DNA of 64,000 bases from Promethearchaeota archaeon (GCA_029838195.1 JALGVJ010000015.1:1-64000); one strand, 5' to 3'; shown: positions 14,995-24,311, counted from the stretch's first letter. Notes: a model not told the origin generated them from the sequence alone. Numbers and translations are program-made.

Positions 14995-16323
14995 ATGGTT
15001 GATAAGAAAATTGTTCTAATTGGAGCAGGTTCTGCGGCATTCGGGCCGGCCACCTTAATGGATATAAATTCTAGTGAAATATTAACGGGTTCTACTATCG
15101 TATTAGTTGACATTAATGAAGAAAAATTAAATAGAGCCTATGATATCTTAGTCAAGGAAAATGAAATTGGCGGCAATAAATTTACCATAGAGAAAACCAC
15201 TGATAGGAAGGAAGCGTTAAGGGATGCTGATTTTATTATTGTATCGATAGAGAATGGAGATAGGTTTTCTTTGAGATATCAAGATAACATCATACCCCGA
15301 AGTCACGGCACCACTGAAATGATGGCGGAAAATGGCGGACCGGGTGGCTTTTTCCATAGTGCACGTCAAATCCCGGAGCACGTGAGAATTGGAGAAGATA
15401 TAATGAACATCTGTCCCGATGCGTTTTTATTCGTGTATTCAAATCCTGTTGCAAGAATTAATTTGGCCCTTAAAAGAGCCGTGCCGGGCTTGAAATTCAT
15501 GGGATTATGTCATCAAATCGGGCTTTTGACGCCGAAATTTCTCTCTGAAATGATGGAACGGAAGATGGAAGAGATGAAAGTGATCACGGGCGGTTTGAAC
15601 CATTTTGCATTTATATTAGGATTAGAAGATTGGAATACGGGAGAAGATTTATTAACGGAGTTTAATAAAAGATGCTGGGATTATTTTAAGGATAAATGGG
15701 ATCGATTTCATTATGCGGATCTCACGTTTGAATTATACAAGCGATTGAACTATTTTTGTTATGCGGGAGATAATCATGTTTGCGAATATCTTCAAGTTGG
15801 GTCTCAGTATACCAAGATTGAGGATATTAAGGATTGGTTAGACAGCATGGATTCGGGCAACAAGGCCATGAACGACCGAATGCAGAGATTGCACAAGCGC
15901 TTGAAAAAAGGCAGGTATCCAAAAAAAGGGGCATTTCAAGACTTGAAATCGGGTGAAAGGGCAATTCCAATTATTGAAGCGATCATTCAAGACAGTAATT
16001 CCTATGAAATGGCAGTGAATGTTCCTAATGAGGGAATTATAACTAATCTTCCTCGGGATTTAGTGGTAGAATGTTCGGCATGGATTGATAAGAATGGAGC
16101 TCATGGGGTGAAATTGGGTGATATACCAAAACAAATTGCGGCCATATTACGGATTGAAGCTACTATTCAAGATCTATGCGTGGAGGCGATTTTAAAGAGG
16201 TCAAAAGAATTAGCTATTGCTTGTTTGGCGTTTGATGTAAATTGTGGTAGTTTTGAAAAAGCCGAGGCCATATTTGAGGATATGATGAAGGTGCAGCGTC
16301 AATATTTGCCGGATTTTAAATGA
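14995..16323 (+). CDS. Family-4 glycoside hydrolase, copy 2
   Basis: A 442-residue tandem paralog of the preceding GH4 enzyme, alike over the full length. It keeps IVLIGAGSAAFGPATLMDIN, VLVDINEEKL, the GGPGGFFHSAR loop, YSNPVARI, the metal-binding GLCHQIG, GLNHFAFI and GDNHVCEYLQVG. Two related enzymes side by side suggest either different sugars or anomers of one oligosaccharide. Together with the GPH symporter family members upstream, they point to uptake and hydrolysis of phosphate-free glycosides. A terminator-like hairpin lies 150 bases downstream. Confidence 0.9.
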   Translation: MVDKKIVLIGAGSAAFGPATLMDINSSEILTGSTIVLVDINEEKLNRAYDILVKENEIGGNKFTIEKTTDRKEALRDADFIIVSIENGDRFSLRYQDNIIPRSHGTTEMMAENGGPGGFFHSARQIPEHVRIGEDIMNICPDAFLFVYSNPVARINLALKRAVPGLKFMGLCHQIGLLTPKFLSEMMERKMEEMKVITGGLNHFAFILGLEDWNTGEDLLTEFNKRCWDYFKDKWDRFHYADLTFELYKRLNYFCYAGDNHVCEYLQVGSQYTKIEDIKDWLDSMDSGNKAMNDRMQRLHKRLKKGRYPKKGAFQDLKSGERAIPIIEAIIQDSNSYEMAVNVPNEGIITNLPRDLVVECSAWIDKNGAHGVKLGDIPKQIAAILRIEATIQDLCVEAILKRSKELAIACLAFDVNCGSFEKAEAIFEDMMKVQRQYLPDFK

Positions 16324-16472
16324 ATGGGAATGTTAAACTGAAAAAATCTAATTATTTTCACCTGAATTGTATTGATTTTATTTCAAATACGGTGTCACGA
16401 TAAGACCTCGAGTTCGAAATTATAAAGGAAGAAGCTCATCCATGTTAATTATTAAAATCTTCAGATCTTTTT

Positions 16473-16500
16473 AGAGGGATGATGTGAGCCCTCTTTTTTT
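16473..16500 (+). terminator. Terminator-like hairpin behind the GH4 pair
   Basis: AGAGGG (16473-16478), a 10-base loop, CCCTCT (16489-16494), then a T run. The stem is perfect over 6 bp. It lies between the GH4 operon and the convergent small membrane-protein gene. Confidence 0.5.
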
Positions 16501-16538
16501 AAATTTTACCTTTCATTATTTTTTCGGGGCGTGGTGTT

Positions 16539-16799
16539 TCATTCAATTGATTGAATGAAGACAATGAAAAAATTTACGATAATCATGACAACTAATGCTG
16601 AAGCTATCATAATCCCTCCCAACAGGAATAAATTACGGTATAAAATGATGGTTTCAAGATCTTCAATCCACGTTAGATCGGGAGCACCCGAGGCGGTGAA
16701 TCTGATCCACATGTTCATCCAAGGAATGATAAGTAGAAATCCAATGAACATGATTATTAGCAAGATCACGTTTAATAGTAATCTTTTACTACTTTTCAT
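16539..16799 (-). CDS. Two-helix small membrane protein
   Basis: An 86-residue product with two clear membrane helices (about residues 8-27 and 57-80) joined by a short polar segment containing a Trp/Asp-rich APDLTWIEDLE. The N-terminus MKSSKR is basic, placing it inside. The family is unknown; it is convergent with the GH4 pair. The pattern of two helices with charge bias looks genuine. Confidence 0.55.
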   Translation of the reverse strand: MKSSKRLLLNVILLIIMFIGFLLIIPWMNMWIRFTASGAPDLTWIEDLETIILYRNLFLLGGIMIASALVVMIIVNFFIVFIQSIE

Positions 16800-17044
16800 C
16801 GTCTCTAATTTACGGTGATTTTTTGATGGAATTACTCTTTGAAAAAGGTCAATGATTTACTCAATACTGATTAGTTCTAAACATGAAGGAACTTAGTTAA
16901 ATTTTGTGTTGATTAAATACTTAAAAATTAAAGATCAACAAGGGGCAAAGAAGGAAAAAAATAGGAAAAATTAACGAATTCTCCTTAGATTAGCTCGTTA
17001 AATGAAGAAATGGGATGAGAACAAAAGAAAAAAAGAAAGAAAAA

Positions 17045-19459
17045 TTAAAAAAAGCAGTCTAACGATTTTTGCTCGAAACGACGGTCTCTTTCGGACTTTA
17101 TTAGCGCGTCCAATTCACCGATTTTAAAAGGAAATAAATTTTCAAATGCCCGTTTTAATAATTCCGCATATTTTTGGGTATCGTATTGGTGTTTTTTATT
17201 GTCATACAATTCCGTGAGCCGTACTTTTTTTTCTGGAAAGCTCGGATTGGCGTCTGCCTTCATGATAATATAATTCACGGTTTTTCCCGGAGAGACAATG
17301 ATACCCGATGCCTCCAATTGGCGCGCTGCTACTGCTTGATAGGAATTCACTTTGTAGTGAGAAGGCTTGCGAGAGACTTTTTGGCGAATGGATAGTTCTT
17401 CTTTTGATACTTTGCCGGATTGGATTCGAGAGACGTACTTAGAAAATAATTTTTTCGCTTGAGGCATTCTTTCCATGAACTCTTTCGTGGTTTTTGCTCC
17501 TTTAAACACCTCCATGAATTCTTTTTGAGCTTTCTTTACAATATTGGGAGTATCATGTCGGCGTAGATCGATTCCTCTTGCCTTTATTTCACCATTTGAT
17601 TTAATCCCCCAATAATGGTTAAGCGTGGGCACCGTGGGTTCGGCGCGTGAAGGGAGAAACACGATGAAATCAAAAAATCCTTCCCAACTCATAGGAATGC
17701 CCGTTTCTCGCGTGATTTCTTCCGCTATCTGCTTGGTTACTTCCTCAAATTCCTTTGGATGTCTTCCTTTTAGGTCTTGCAACCACATGGAATCTACAAT
17801 ACCGTGCAAGATCTTGCAGCCATGCGATTCTGCAATTTCTGCGGCACGCATGAGAAATTCTCTTGCAAAGGCACACACTGCTTGGTGGGCCTCGATTTTT
17901 CCGAAACGCGCATTTTTAAACCCTAAATATCCAAAGCTTACTACGAGCACCCACTTGAGAGCGATATCCATGAACTTATATCGCAAGCTTCCTGTTTGGC
18001 GGACGTATTCCTTGCACTGCAACCGTTTATTTAAGGGCAATTTAATTGATTTGGAGATGATGCCTTCCCGCTTTGAACACACGTGAAAGTTGAGACCAGG
18101 TACTTTTATACCAGTACCATCGTGTTCACAACATTTACAATTCAAGGTTTCGGCTGAGATGTTATAATGTGCCATCACGGAGGGATACATAGAAGAAAAA
18201 TCCAGTTCTACCACGTGGTCGAATACACCAATTAATGGTTCAAAAATGTGGCCTCCCCTATCTCCCCGTATCAAATCAAGTCCAGAACGGAAGTCTTCGG
18301 GACTTCTCTTAAACGGAGGAATCAAGTGATCTAACTTGTACGCATTATAAAATTGGATGGATTGGAGAGCGCCTCCAATGGTCACACGACATAATCTTTG
18401 GAGAGGCACGCGTGAGATGCGGGCCACTTCAATCACGCCAGGGATGTTTCCTTCACTAAAATGCAAGCTGCCGTAGGTTGTAGTATCTAAATGAAACCGT
18501 CCCGTGAAATATACTTGAGTTTTCGAACGTCTTCGTATTATTCCGTAGGACATGTAATGATCAGCGCTACCCGACAGCTCAAAAATGCATTGGGTTAAAG
18601 GCGTCTTATCTCGCGAGAAATAGAGTTCGTGCGATACGTGATTGAGGGATGCGCGCGCCGCTAAATAAGGGAACATGAATTCATCTCCGCCTTGCGTGAG
18701 AATGATGTCCGGATCGAGCCTTTCAATTACCTTGCTAAGAGTTCGTAAGGTTTCTGCTTCATCGGCTTTATCAATAAGGATGGTTCGCTTTTTCACGCCA
18801 TCTGCCCGCGGGATATTGAATCTTTTATCGTTCTCAACGATGCTTACTTTCACGTGAGACAGAGGATCGCTATAATAGGGGCGTAATTCTCGTTTTTGGA
18901 GGACAATGTCCAACCAAACAGCTGTTAAAGGAGGTAAATCATAAAAAAGAGTTTCATTAGTATCACGTAATTTTAATTTTTTCAGTTGGAACCCGGACGG
19001 TTTTTTATTTTGATCTCTTGTGCTTTCTACGATGAAATGACAAAACGCCGTGGGGAATAACTCATCGACATAGAAATACATTTGAGAGAGGGGAAGATCC
19101 GTGTTAAAGAGAGTAAAAAGATCGATATTATTAATGTCTTCCACGGTTTTTTTGAATAGCGCCGGTTTTTTCACGGACACCCCAAGCACCGTGGTCTTTT
19201 CCGGATCCTCAAGTTTCACGTATTTTTTACATGTTCGAACCTTTTTTACGTTCGGATGAGCTTCTAAGATGGCTTTCAAGCGCTTTAGATCATTTCCCGC
19301 GCTGGAACGAGGCACGGCAAAAAATTCGGGAAAAAATTCTCCTTTAATCGGAATAACCTTCTTACTATCTGCCCGTTTTACCCAGAGAACAACCCCACTT
19401 CCTTGCGTAGACACATCCAATAGCCATCCAGTAAATTCTTCGCACTTTCGCACGGTCAT
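17045..19459 (-). CDS. Divergent family-B DNA polymerase (PolB2-like) with C-terminal PIP box
   Basis: An 804-residue family-B polymerase. Motif A is VELDFSSMYPSVMAHYN (about residues 416-432), motif B lies in WVLVVSFGYLGFKNARFG (about 510-528), and motif C reads HGIVDSMW (about 556), where canonical enzymes have YGDTDS; the first Asp is missing. The exonuclease region is also altered: WLDIVL stands where DIE is expected. Such substitutions are known for archaeal PolB2, a branch linked to damage tolerance. The protein ends QKSLDCFF, a textbook PCNA-interaction box. It overlaps the upstream 93-residue gene by 4 bases (ATGA), so the two are translated together. Assignment to PolB2 is by motif, not by a tree. 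Confidence 0.88.
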   Translation of the reverse strand: MTVRKCEEFTGWLLDVSTQGSGVVLWVKRADSKKVIPIKGEFFPEFFAVPRSSAGNDLKRLKAILEAHPNVKKVRTCKKYVKLEDPEKTTVLGVSVKKPALFKKTVEDINNIDLFTLFNTDLPLSQMYFYVDELFPTAFCHFIVESTRDQNKKPSGFQLKKLKLRDTNETLFYDLPPLTAVWLDIVLQKRELRPYYSDPLSHVKVSIVENDKRFNIPRADGVKKRTILIDKADEAETLRTLSKVIERLDPDIILTQGGDEFMFPYLAARASLNHVSHELYFSRDKTPLTQCIFELSGSADHYMSYGIIRRRSKTQVYFTGRFHLDTTTYGSLHFSEGNIPGVIEVARISRVPLQRLCRVTIGGALQSIQFYNAYKLDHLIPPFKRSPEDFRSGLDLIRGDRGGHIFEPLIGVFDHVVELDFSSMYPSVMAHYNISAETLNCKCCEHDGTGIKVPGLNFHVCSKREGIISKSIKLPLNKRLQCKEYVRQTGSLRYKFMDIALKWVLVVSFGYLGFKNARFGKIEAHQAVCAFAREFLMRAAEIAESHGCKILHGIVDSMWLQDLKGRHPKEFEEVTKQIAEEITRETGIPMSWEGFFDFIVFLPSRAEPTVPTLNHYWGIKSNGEIKARGIDLRRHDTPNIVKKAQKEFMEVFKGAKTTKEFMERMPQAKKLFSKYVSRIQSGKVSKEELSIRQKVSRKPSHYKVNSYQAVAARQLEASGIIVSPGKTVNYIIMKADANPSFPEKKVRLTELYDNKKHQYDTQKYAELLKRAFENLFPFKIGELDALIKSERDRRFEQKSLDCFF

Positions 19460-19737
19460 TCGATTTTCTTGATGATTTTTTCCAATTCTTTTATTCTTTT
19501 TTCTAATAAATCAATTTTTTTCTCTTGTTCAATGGCAATAGAAAAAAATAACACTTCTGAAAGCATCGTCCGAGCCGATAAGCTTCCAGCATCCGCATGG
19601 ATGCGGGCATGATTCATTAATTTGTCAAAGATTTTTTTATCTTCCGGTCTTAATGCCCGCTTGAAATCCTTCCAACTTTCAATCTCCCTTTCCAACGCGG
19701 GGCGAAAAGCAGGTACCGTTCTTCCCACTGGTCTCAC
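19456..19737 (-). CDS. Small helical protein co-transcribed with the PolB2-like polymerase
   Basis: A 93-residue protein, mostly helical, ending in a coiled coil (EQEKKIDLLEKRIKELEKII). Its ATGA overlap with the polymerase start shows tight coupling. No domain was recognised, but a small helical partner in front of polB2 is a recurring arrangement in archaea, so a role as accessory subunit or regulator of the polymerase is plausible. The first codons contain several Arg and Pro (MRPVGRTVPAFRP). The frame begins with an ATG or alternative start near 19737. Confidence 0.7.
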   Translation of the reverse strand: MRPVGRTVPAFRPALEREIESWKDFKRALRPEDKKIFDKLMNHARIHADAGSLSARTMLSEVLFFSIAIEQEKKIDLLEKRIKELEKIIKKIE

Positions 19738-19887
19738 GTGTTAATTTTTTAAAATACATTCCTTACACAGAAATGATGAGGACAATATTAAAACGACAAC
19801 TCCGACAGTTTTCTGATTTCTTGATATATACCTCGGTAACGAGAGGAAAAATAAATTTTTAATAAAATCAATCAATATTGTAATACC

Positions 19888-20859
19888 ATGACCTATAAAA
19901 TATTTGATTCCTTGAGTTATGTGCCCACGGAAGAAGTCTTGGTGGATCTCATTTTATCGTTACCTCCTCAAATGGCACCTTACATTAAAAACGTGTTCGG
20001 GCCCCGTGTAGCCCCCCTTTTTGGATTGGATGCGGAAGAACTATATCACATGAAAATGACACTGGGAAAGGAAGAATTAAAATCAGCTATTCAACCATTC
20101 TTGCCAAAAATAAAACAATTTGCCATACCGGTTGAAAAATTCATAAAGCAACTGGACCGGATGGGTGTGGAAAAAGCTGTGTTATTTAATTTAGATGAGG
20201 AGACTCCCAGCGGGATCAGGGGTCTTCCAAATGATTATTATGCTGAAATCGTAAATGAATATCCTGAAACATTTATCGGAATGGCTGGTATTGACCCGTT
20301 AAAAGGAATGAATGCCGTAAGAGAAATACAACGAGCACATGATTTAGGATTAAGGGGCGTTGCAATTCGTCCATTCATGTTCCAGATCCCTCCGCATCAT
20401 GCCAAGATGTATCCAATTTATGCAAAATGCGTGGAGTTAGATATTCCCATTTGGTTGCACCTTTCTATTAATTTTTCAACACAAACAATGGAAGTAGAGC
20501 GTCCAATTTACCTTGATATTGTTGCTCAAGATTTTCCTGAATTAAAAATAATCGCCGGTCATGGAGGGTGGCCATGGGTCAATGAAATGATGGCTGTAGT
20601 ATGGCGTAATCCAAATATTTATCTTGACATCGCCTCCTACCTTCCTAAATACCTTGCAATGAAAGGATCAGGATGGGAAAATCTCCTTACCTTTGGTGAT
20701 TCATTATTACAAGATCGCGTCTTGTTCGGTTCTACCTGGCTTTTCATGGGGCAAACCATTAAACAATTAGCAGATGGTGTCATGGAATTGCCTTTAAAAG
20801 AATCCACGAAAAGAAAATGGCTTCACGATAATGGAGCAAAATTATTTGGAATTAAATAA
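19888..20859 (+). CDS. Amidohydrolase-2 family metal-dependent hydrolase/decarboxylase-like protein
   Basis: A 323-residue TIM-barrel protein. IWLHLSINF (about residue 189), IIAGHGGWPWVNEM (about 222-235) and the aspartate-containing IYLDIASYLP are typical of the amidohydrolase-2 family, which includes decarboxylases and lactonases. The first metal pair HxH normally found near the N-terminus is not obvious here (the protein starts TYKIFDSLSYVP), so activity may differ. It is divergent from the polymerase operon with a 150-base gap containing a CTCG-GTAA-CGAG hairpin (19832-19843). The reaction is unknown. Confidence 0.8.
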   Translation: MTYKIFDSLSYVPTEEVLVDLILSLPPQMAPYIKNVFGPRVAPLFGLDAEELYHMKMTLGKEELKSAIQPFLPKIKQFAIPVEKFIKQLDRMGVEKAVLFNLDEETPSGIRGLPNDYYAEIVNEYPETFIGMAGIDPLKGMNAVREIQRAHDLGLRGVAIRPFMFQIPPHHAKMYPIYAKCVELDIPIWLHLSINFSTQTMEVERPIYLDIVAQDFPELKIIAGHGGWPWVNEMMAVVWRNPNIYLDIASYLPKYLAMKGSGWENLLTFGDSLLQDRVLFGSTWLFMGQTIKQLADGVMELPLKESTKRKWLHDNGAKLFGIK

Positions 20860-21036
20860 AAATATAGAATATGGGTCCAATTAAAAATTATTCTGAGGAT
20901 TTAGGTACTCTTTCAACATTTACCTCGGATTAAAGGAAAATCCATTAATTTTTTTATTTCAATCAAAAAAAATATCAACATTCACGAGTTATTTAAATCA
21001 GTAAAACGGTATAAAAAAAAATTCGAGTGACATGTA

Positions 21037-21459
21037 ATGTCTAATTATTTAAAAGATCATGCTCCTTGTGGAATTTATTGTAAGAAATGTCCTGGAGTAA
21101 AATTTTATAACTGCAAGGGTTGTAGAGAACAAGAGGGACGGATTCGGGACTTTCCCACGTGTAAAACATATGAATGCGTTACTACTAAAGGGTATAAATT
21201 TTGTTTCGAATGTGAAGAATTTCCTTGCGAAAAGCTTCAACCCATTGTCAATTTTGAGATTTTCACGCCTCACAATTCTAAAGTATATAATTTAGTAATG
21301 ATAAAAAAGCTGGGATTATCTAAATGGAATGAAATCTGCGAAGAAAAAACGGAACTTTATTATAAAGGAAGAAAAGTCAGGTATGGAGGAGACGGATTAA
21401 CATTGGAAAAAAAAGATCCGAACATGTATAAAAAAAAGCAACTCGAAAACCATAAATGA
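21037..21459 (+). CDS. DUF3795-like Cys-rich protein
   Basis: A 140-residue protein rich in cysteine: APCGIYCKKCPGVKFYNCKG, TCKTYECVTTKGYKFCFECE, FPCEKLQP. The spacing CGxYCxxC...CxGC...C...C...CxxCxxFPC is characteristic of the DUF3795 family, thought to bind a metal (zinc or iron-sulfur); its function is unknown. ATG 21037 follows GAGTGACATGTA. It runs toward the RadA-like gene, with 13 bases between the two stops. Confidence 0.8.
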   Translation: MSNYLKDHAPCGIYCKKCPGVKFYNCKGCREQEGRIRDFPTCKTYECVTTKGYKFCFECEEFPCEKLQPIVNFEIFTPHNSKVYNLVMIKKLGLSKWNEICEEKTELYYKGRKVRYGGDGLTLEKKDPNMYKKKQLENHK

Positions 21460-21472
21460 ATTTCCCAATCGC

Positions 21473-22264
21473 TCAGAACCAACAATCCAACGTCGTATTT
21501 TTCAAGGGATTTGACAATTTTCTTTTTGATTTCCTTGGTTTCCATTTCAAATACCGCTTTTTGGGCATGAAGGGATGTTGCACGAGCGTGTATTCCACGT
21601 AGCGTTCGCATTCCTTAATCAAGACTAACACGTTTCCAAAATGAGCCAAGTATTTTCCCCCTTTTGGCCGATAAAGAGAATGTTCATGTAAAGGAGCGGT
21701 TAACACGATGAGTGGTTTGGCCTTTTCAAGCATTTTCTTAATTCCTCCAATGGCTCGCAACAAATCTTCAAATATCCGTTTTTCGTGGACTTGAAATAGA
21801 GAAGTAATGCCAGAAATGAGAACGACTTTTATTTCTTCAAGTTTTGCCAAGCGGTGCTCCAAGAGCTCAACCATTTGATCCCACGTAAAGGCACGAGCAA
21901 TGATGATGTTTTCCAGCACTTTCTGAGGAGAGAGCTTCTGCGAAACGGCGAATCTACTCACCGTGTAAGGATTAAAGCGATTATTGGCTTCCACGAATGC
22001 CACTCTCGTGTTCTCTCCAATGCCACCATTCACGGGAGCTTTTTGCGCAATTACCGCCGTGGTCAATAAAATATTCGTGGTTATCGTCTTGTCGCCATAC
22101 AATAAATGGACAAGATCCCGATGAAATCCACCCGAAAGCAAGACATCAAGTGCCTTATCTCCACTGGAAAGAAGAGGCCTACGAGAAAACTTATCATGCA
22201 CGAATACTCCCGAATGAAATGACATCACAAGAGATGATGATCTGCCCGTATAAAAGTGGGACAC
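21473..22264 (-). CDS. RecA/RadA-like protein with degenerate Walker motifs and C-terminal PIP-like box
   Basis: A 263-residue RecA-fold protein. LLSSGDKALDVLLSGGFHRD (about residues 31-50) is the RadA-type entry before the P-loop, but the P-loop is YGDKTITT, lacking the glycines and lysine of GxxxxGKT. The Walker B strand reads KVVLISGITSL with no Asp. ATP hydrolysis is therefore unlikely. Such inactivated RecA-like proteins accompany polB2 in archaea. The last residues NTTLDCWF form a PCNA-box-like motif parallel to QKSLDCFF of the polymerase 2 kb away on the same strand. Start is GTG 22264 or, perhaps better, the ATG 14 codons later. Confidence 0.75.
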   Translation of the reverse strand: MSHFYTGRSSSLVMSFHSGVFVHDKFSRRPLLSSGDKALDVLLSGGFHRDLVHLLYGDKTITTNILLTTAVIAQKAPVNGGIGENTRVAFVEANNRFNPYTVSRFAVSQKLSPQKVLENIIIARAFTWDQMVELLEHRLAKLEEIKVVLISGITSLFQVHEKRIFEDLLRAIGGIKKMLEKAKPLIVLTAPLHEHSLYRPKGGKYLAHFGNVLVLIKECERYVEYTLVQHPFMPKKRYLKWKPRKSKRKLSNPLKNTTLDCWF

Positions 22265-22689
22265 GCCGACAATTTTCTGAGATCACGATCCTTTTTAAGC
22301 ACTATCATATCCTCATTTCTTTTAAGTTGATCCCCATTTCATTTAAATGAAAGGTCGTACCGGACGGAGAGAGAGAGGAAAATAAAAGTAAACTTGATTT
22401 GCGATTTTTCTGTTAATGCCATGAGGGGTCCGACGAAACCTTGAGATTTCTCAAATCGTTGTTAAGTCAGGTAAGATGGATGAGAGAATTAATTAAGTAG
22501 AGAACGATTTTACAATTATTTATTAATTTTTTAGATTAATCTATTAAGAAGTTATTATAATAATTGAATTTCCTGTTGAGCATTCAGTTTTTCGTAATGT
22601 ACATTTAAGTCAAAAATAATGTAAGGATAAATTTTATAAAGAACAGAAATAATTTAATACTTACAATTAGAATAAAAAAAGGTGAAATC
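22265..22689. other. Gene-free stretch with one perfect inverted repeat
   Basis: No coding frame was seen. At 22441-22454 TTGAGA-TT-TCTCAA is a perfect 6-bp inverted repeat. It may be an operator or part of the leader for the divergent genes on either side (RadA-like gene and 22690 membrane protein). The rest is AT-rich. Confidence 0.35.
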
Positions 22690-23085
22690 TTGATCTTACA
22701 ACTTATCAATCCTGGTTGGTTGGCTACATTTATTACTCTCTATGGAATTGCATTTTTCATCCTAAGCATTATCATCTCATCGATAATTTTAGCCATCGTA
22801 TTAAAAATTACTTTCGCTTTCGTGAAAGCAGAACACGAGAATTTTGGTGCCGTCTACGTTACAGCTCTCATTGCCGTAATTATCATACAATTATTGTTTT
22901 TAATAATATATTTCTGGATTGCATTGGTTTTAGCTTTAATCCTATTCTGGTTGATTATCGCAAAACGCCACGAAATTAGCTATGGAAAGGCCATTTTGGT
23001 TTCAATTCTGGCATTAATCGTTTACATCATATTGATCTTCATCTTAGCTATTGTTCTTGCCCTTATATTAGTATTTCTAATATAA
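22690..23085 (+). CDS. Small multi-pass membrane protein, paralog of 23459-23809
   Basis: A 131-residue protein with about four membrane helices and almost no soluble part. The conserved core KAEHENFGAVYVTALIAV and the RHE following helix 3 align with STNNEFGAVFVTALIMA and SRHD of the neighbour 370 bases downstream, so the two are paralogs. Family unknown. TTG at 22690 is the start, behind GGTG at 8 bases. Confidence 0.65.
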   Translation: MILQLINPGWLATFITLYGIAFFILSIIISSIILAIVLKITFAFVKAEHENFGAVYVTALIAVIIIQLLFLIIYFWIALVLALILFWLIIAKRHEISYGKAILVSILALIVYIILIFILAIVLALILVFLI

Positions 23086-23458
23086 AACGTTGGATCTTAT
23101 CTTTTTAATTATTATAACTCTTCTTTTTTTCCATTTTTCTACGTGTATTTTTTAAGATTAATGGCATGGGAAAATAGGGTACCATTAAAATTTAGAATTT
23201 TTTAATGGAAAAAATTAATTCTTAATAACTAAAGGATATCTGATCAAAGCATGAAAATCTTTAATATTGGAACGTGAATTACGAATATCATTTTACCCTT
23301 GCATTTTGTCAAATGAAAGTGTTTTAAGATTCGTAGGTAGCATTGTTCAATAATGAATTCTAAAACTATCAATAGATTTTTATACTCAGATTTCTTAATA
23401 AAAAAACAAGCAATAATAAAATCAATTACTAAATTTACAAAATAAGGTCGAAATCAAG
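23086..23458. other. Gene-free AT-rich stretch between two paralogous membrane genes
   Basis: Nothing coding was seen on either strand. A TATA-like TTTTTATACTC lies near 23377-23387, about 75 bases before the next gene, and may be its promoter. Confidence 0.3.
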
Positions 23459-23809
23459 ATGGGAGCAATCCCGGGAGAATGGATTCTCGCATTAGGAATC
23501 GTGGGCATCATCGTTTTGATCATTATCATTATCTTGATTGGCATTGTTATAAACACCATCTTTTTAAAAATTGGTTTAGCATTATTTGAATCTACCAACA
23601 ATGAATTTGGAGCTGTATTTGTTACTGCTTTAATTATGGCATTAATAGGGTGGATTCCGTGTATCGGGTGGATTCTCTGTTGGGTAGTTATTAATTCACG
23701 TCATGACACAGGATTCTGGCAAGCGATAGTCATTTGGCTAATCTCAAGTTTAATTTCCTTTATTGTGGGATATTTCGTGGGCATGTTTATCTTACCATTA
23801 ATAATTTAG
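23459..23809 (+). CDS. Small multi-pass membrane protein, paralog of 22690-23085
   Basis: A 116-residue protein with about four membrane helices: residues 8-35, 51-77 as two short helices around the WIPCIGWILCW turn, and 86-114. The motif NEFGAVFVTALIMA and the SRHD loop are shared with the preceding gene. ATG 23459 is preceded by AAGGTCGAAATCAAG, echoing the leader of its paralog. Function unknown. Confidence 0.65.
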   Translation: MGAIPGEWILALGIVGIIVLIIIIILIGIVINTIFLKIGLALFESTNNEFGAVFVTALIMALIGWIPCIGWILCWVVINSRHDTGFWQAIVIWLISSLISFIVGYFVGMFILPLII

Positions 23810-23873
23810 GTTTTTTATATGAAGTTTTCTCTTATTTATTTTTTTTTCTTTTCTCTTTTTTCATCTAAAAAGT

Positions 23874-24311
23874 TCATAGTTTTAGAATTTTAACGTTGAA
23901 AAGTTGTTCATCATCTAATTTTAGGAATTTTAATGCTATTTTCCCTATTTCTTCTTGAGTAGCGTTTTTAGGAATGTTTATTGGAGCTTTCAATTCTATG
24001 ATTAATTTTGTATTTTTTAAGGTAAAGATTGCTTTTGAAATGCCCTCATTAACAATCTCGATATTGTTTTTACCGAGGGTACAACTTGAGAAAAATTGAA
24101 TACCATCAACGGGGCAAGATTTCGGAGGAGAATACCCGGTATATACTTTTACATACTTTTTAAACGGATAATCACCTAAACACTTGTTAGATAGAATTGC
24201 TATGCGTGCGCCCATAATAATATAGGGACCTAAATGCCCATGAAATTCTCTCAAATACTCAAGGCGTTTTACAATATCATTTATTGAGATTCTTTCTTTA
24301 ATTTCTTTCAT
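23874..24311 (-). CDS. FmdE-like protein
   Basis: A 145-residue protein of the FmdE family (named for formylmethanofuran dehydrogenase subunit E). FHGHLGPYIIMGARIA (about residues 22-37) and PPKSCPVDGIQFFSSCTLGK (about 69-88) are the two signature segments, with the His and Cys residues likely to bind metal. In non-methanogens FmdE-like proteins are often stand-alone and their role is unclear. No other formylmethanofuran genes are nearby. It is followed upstream by a DUF2085-like gene on the same strand, 53 bases away. Confidence 0.8.
   Translation of the reverse strand: MKEIKERISINDIVKRLEYLREFHGHLGPYIIMGARIAILSNKCLGDYPFKKYVKVYTGYSPPKSCPVDGIQFFSSCTLGKNNIEIVNEGISKAIFTLKNTKLIIELKAPINIPKNATQEEIGKIALKFLKLDDEQLFNVKILKL

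Noticed and set aside
16381..16450. GAGTTCGAAATTATAAAGG looked like a tRNA T-arm
   Set aside because: No acceptor, D or anticodon stems could be built around it.
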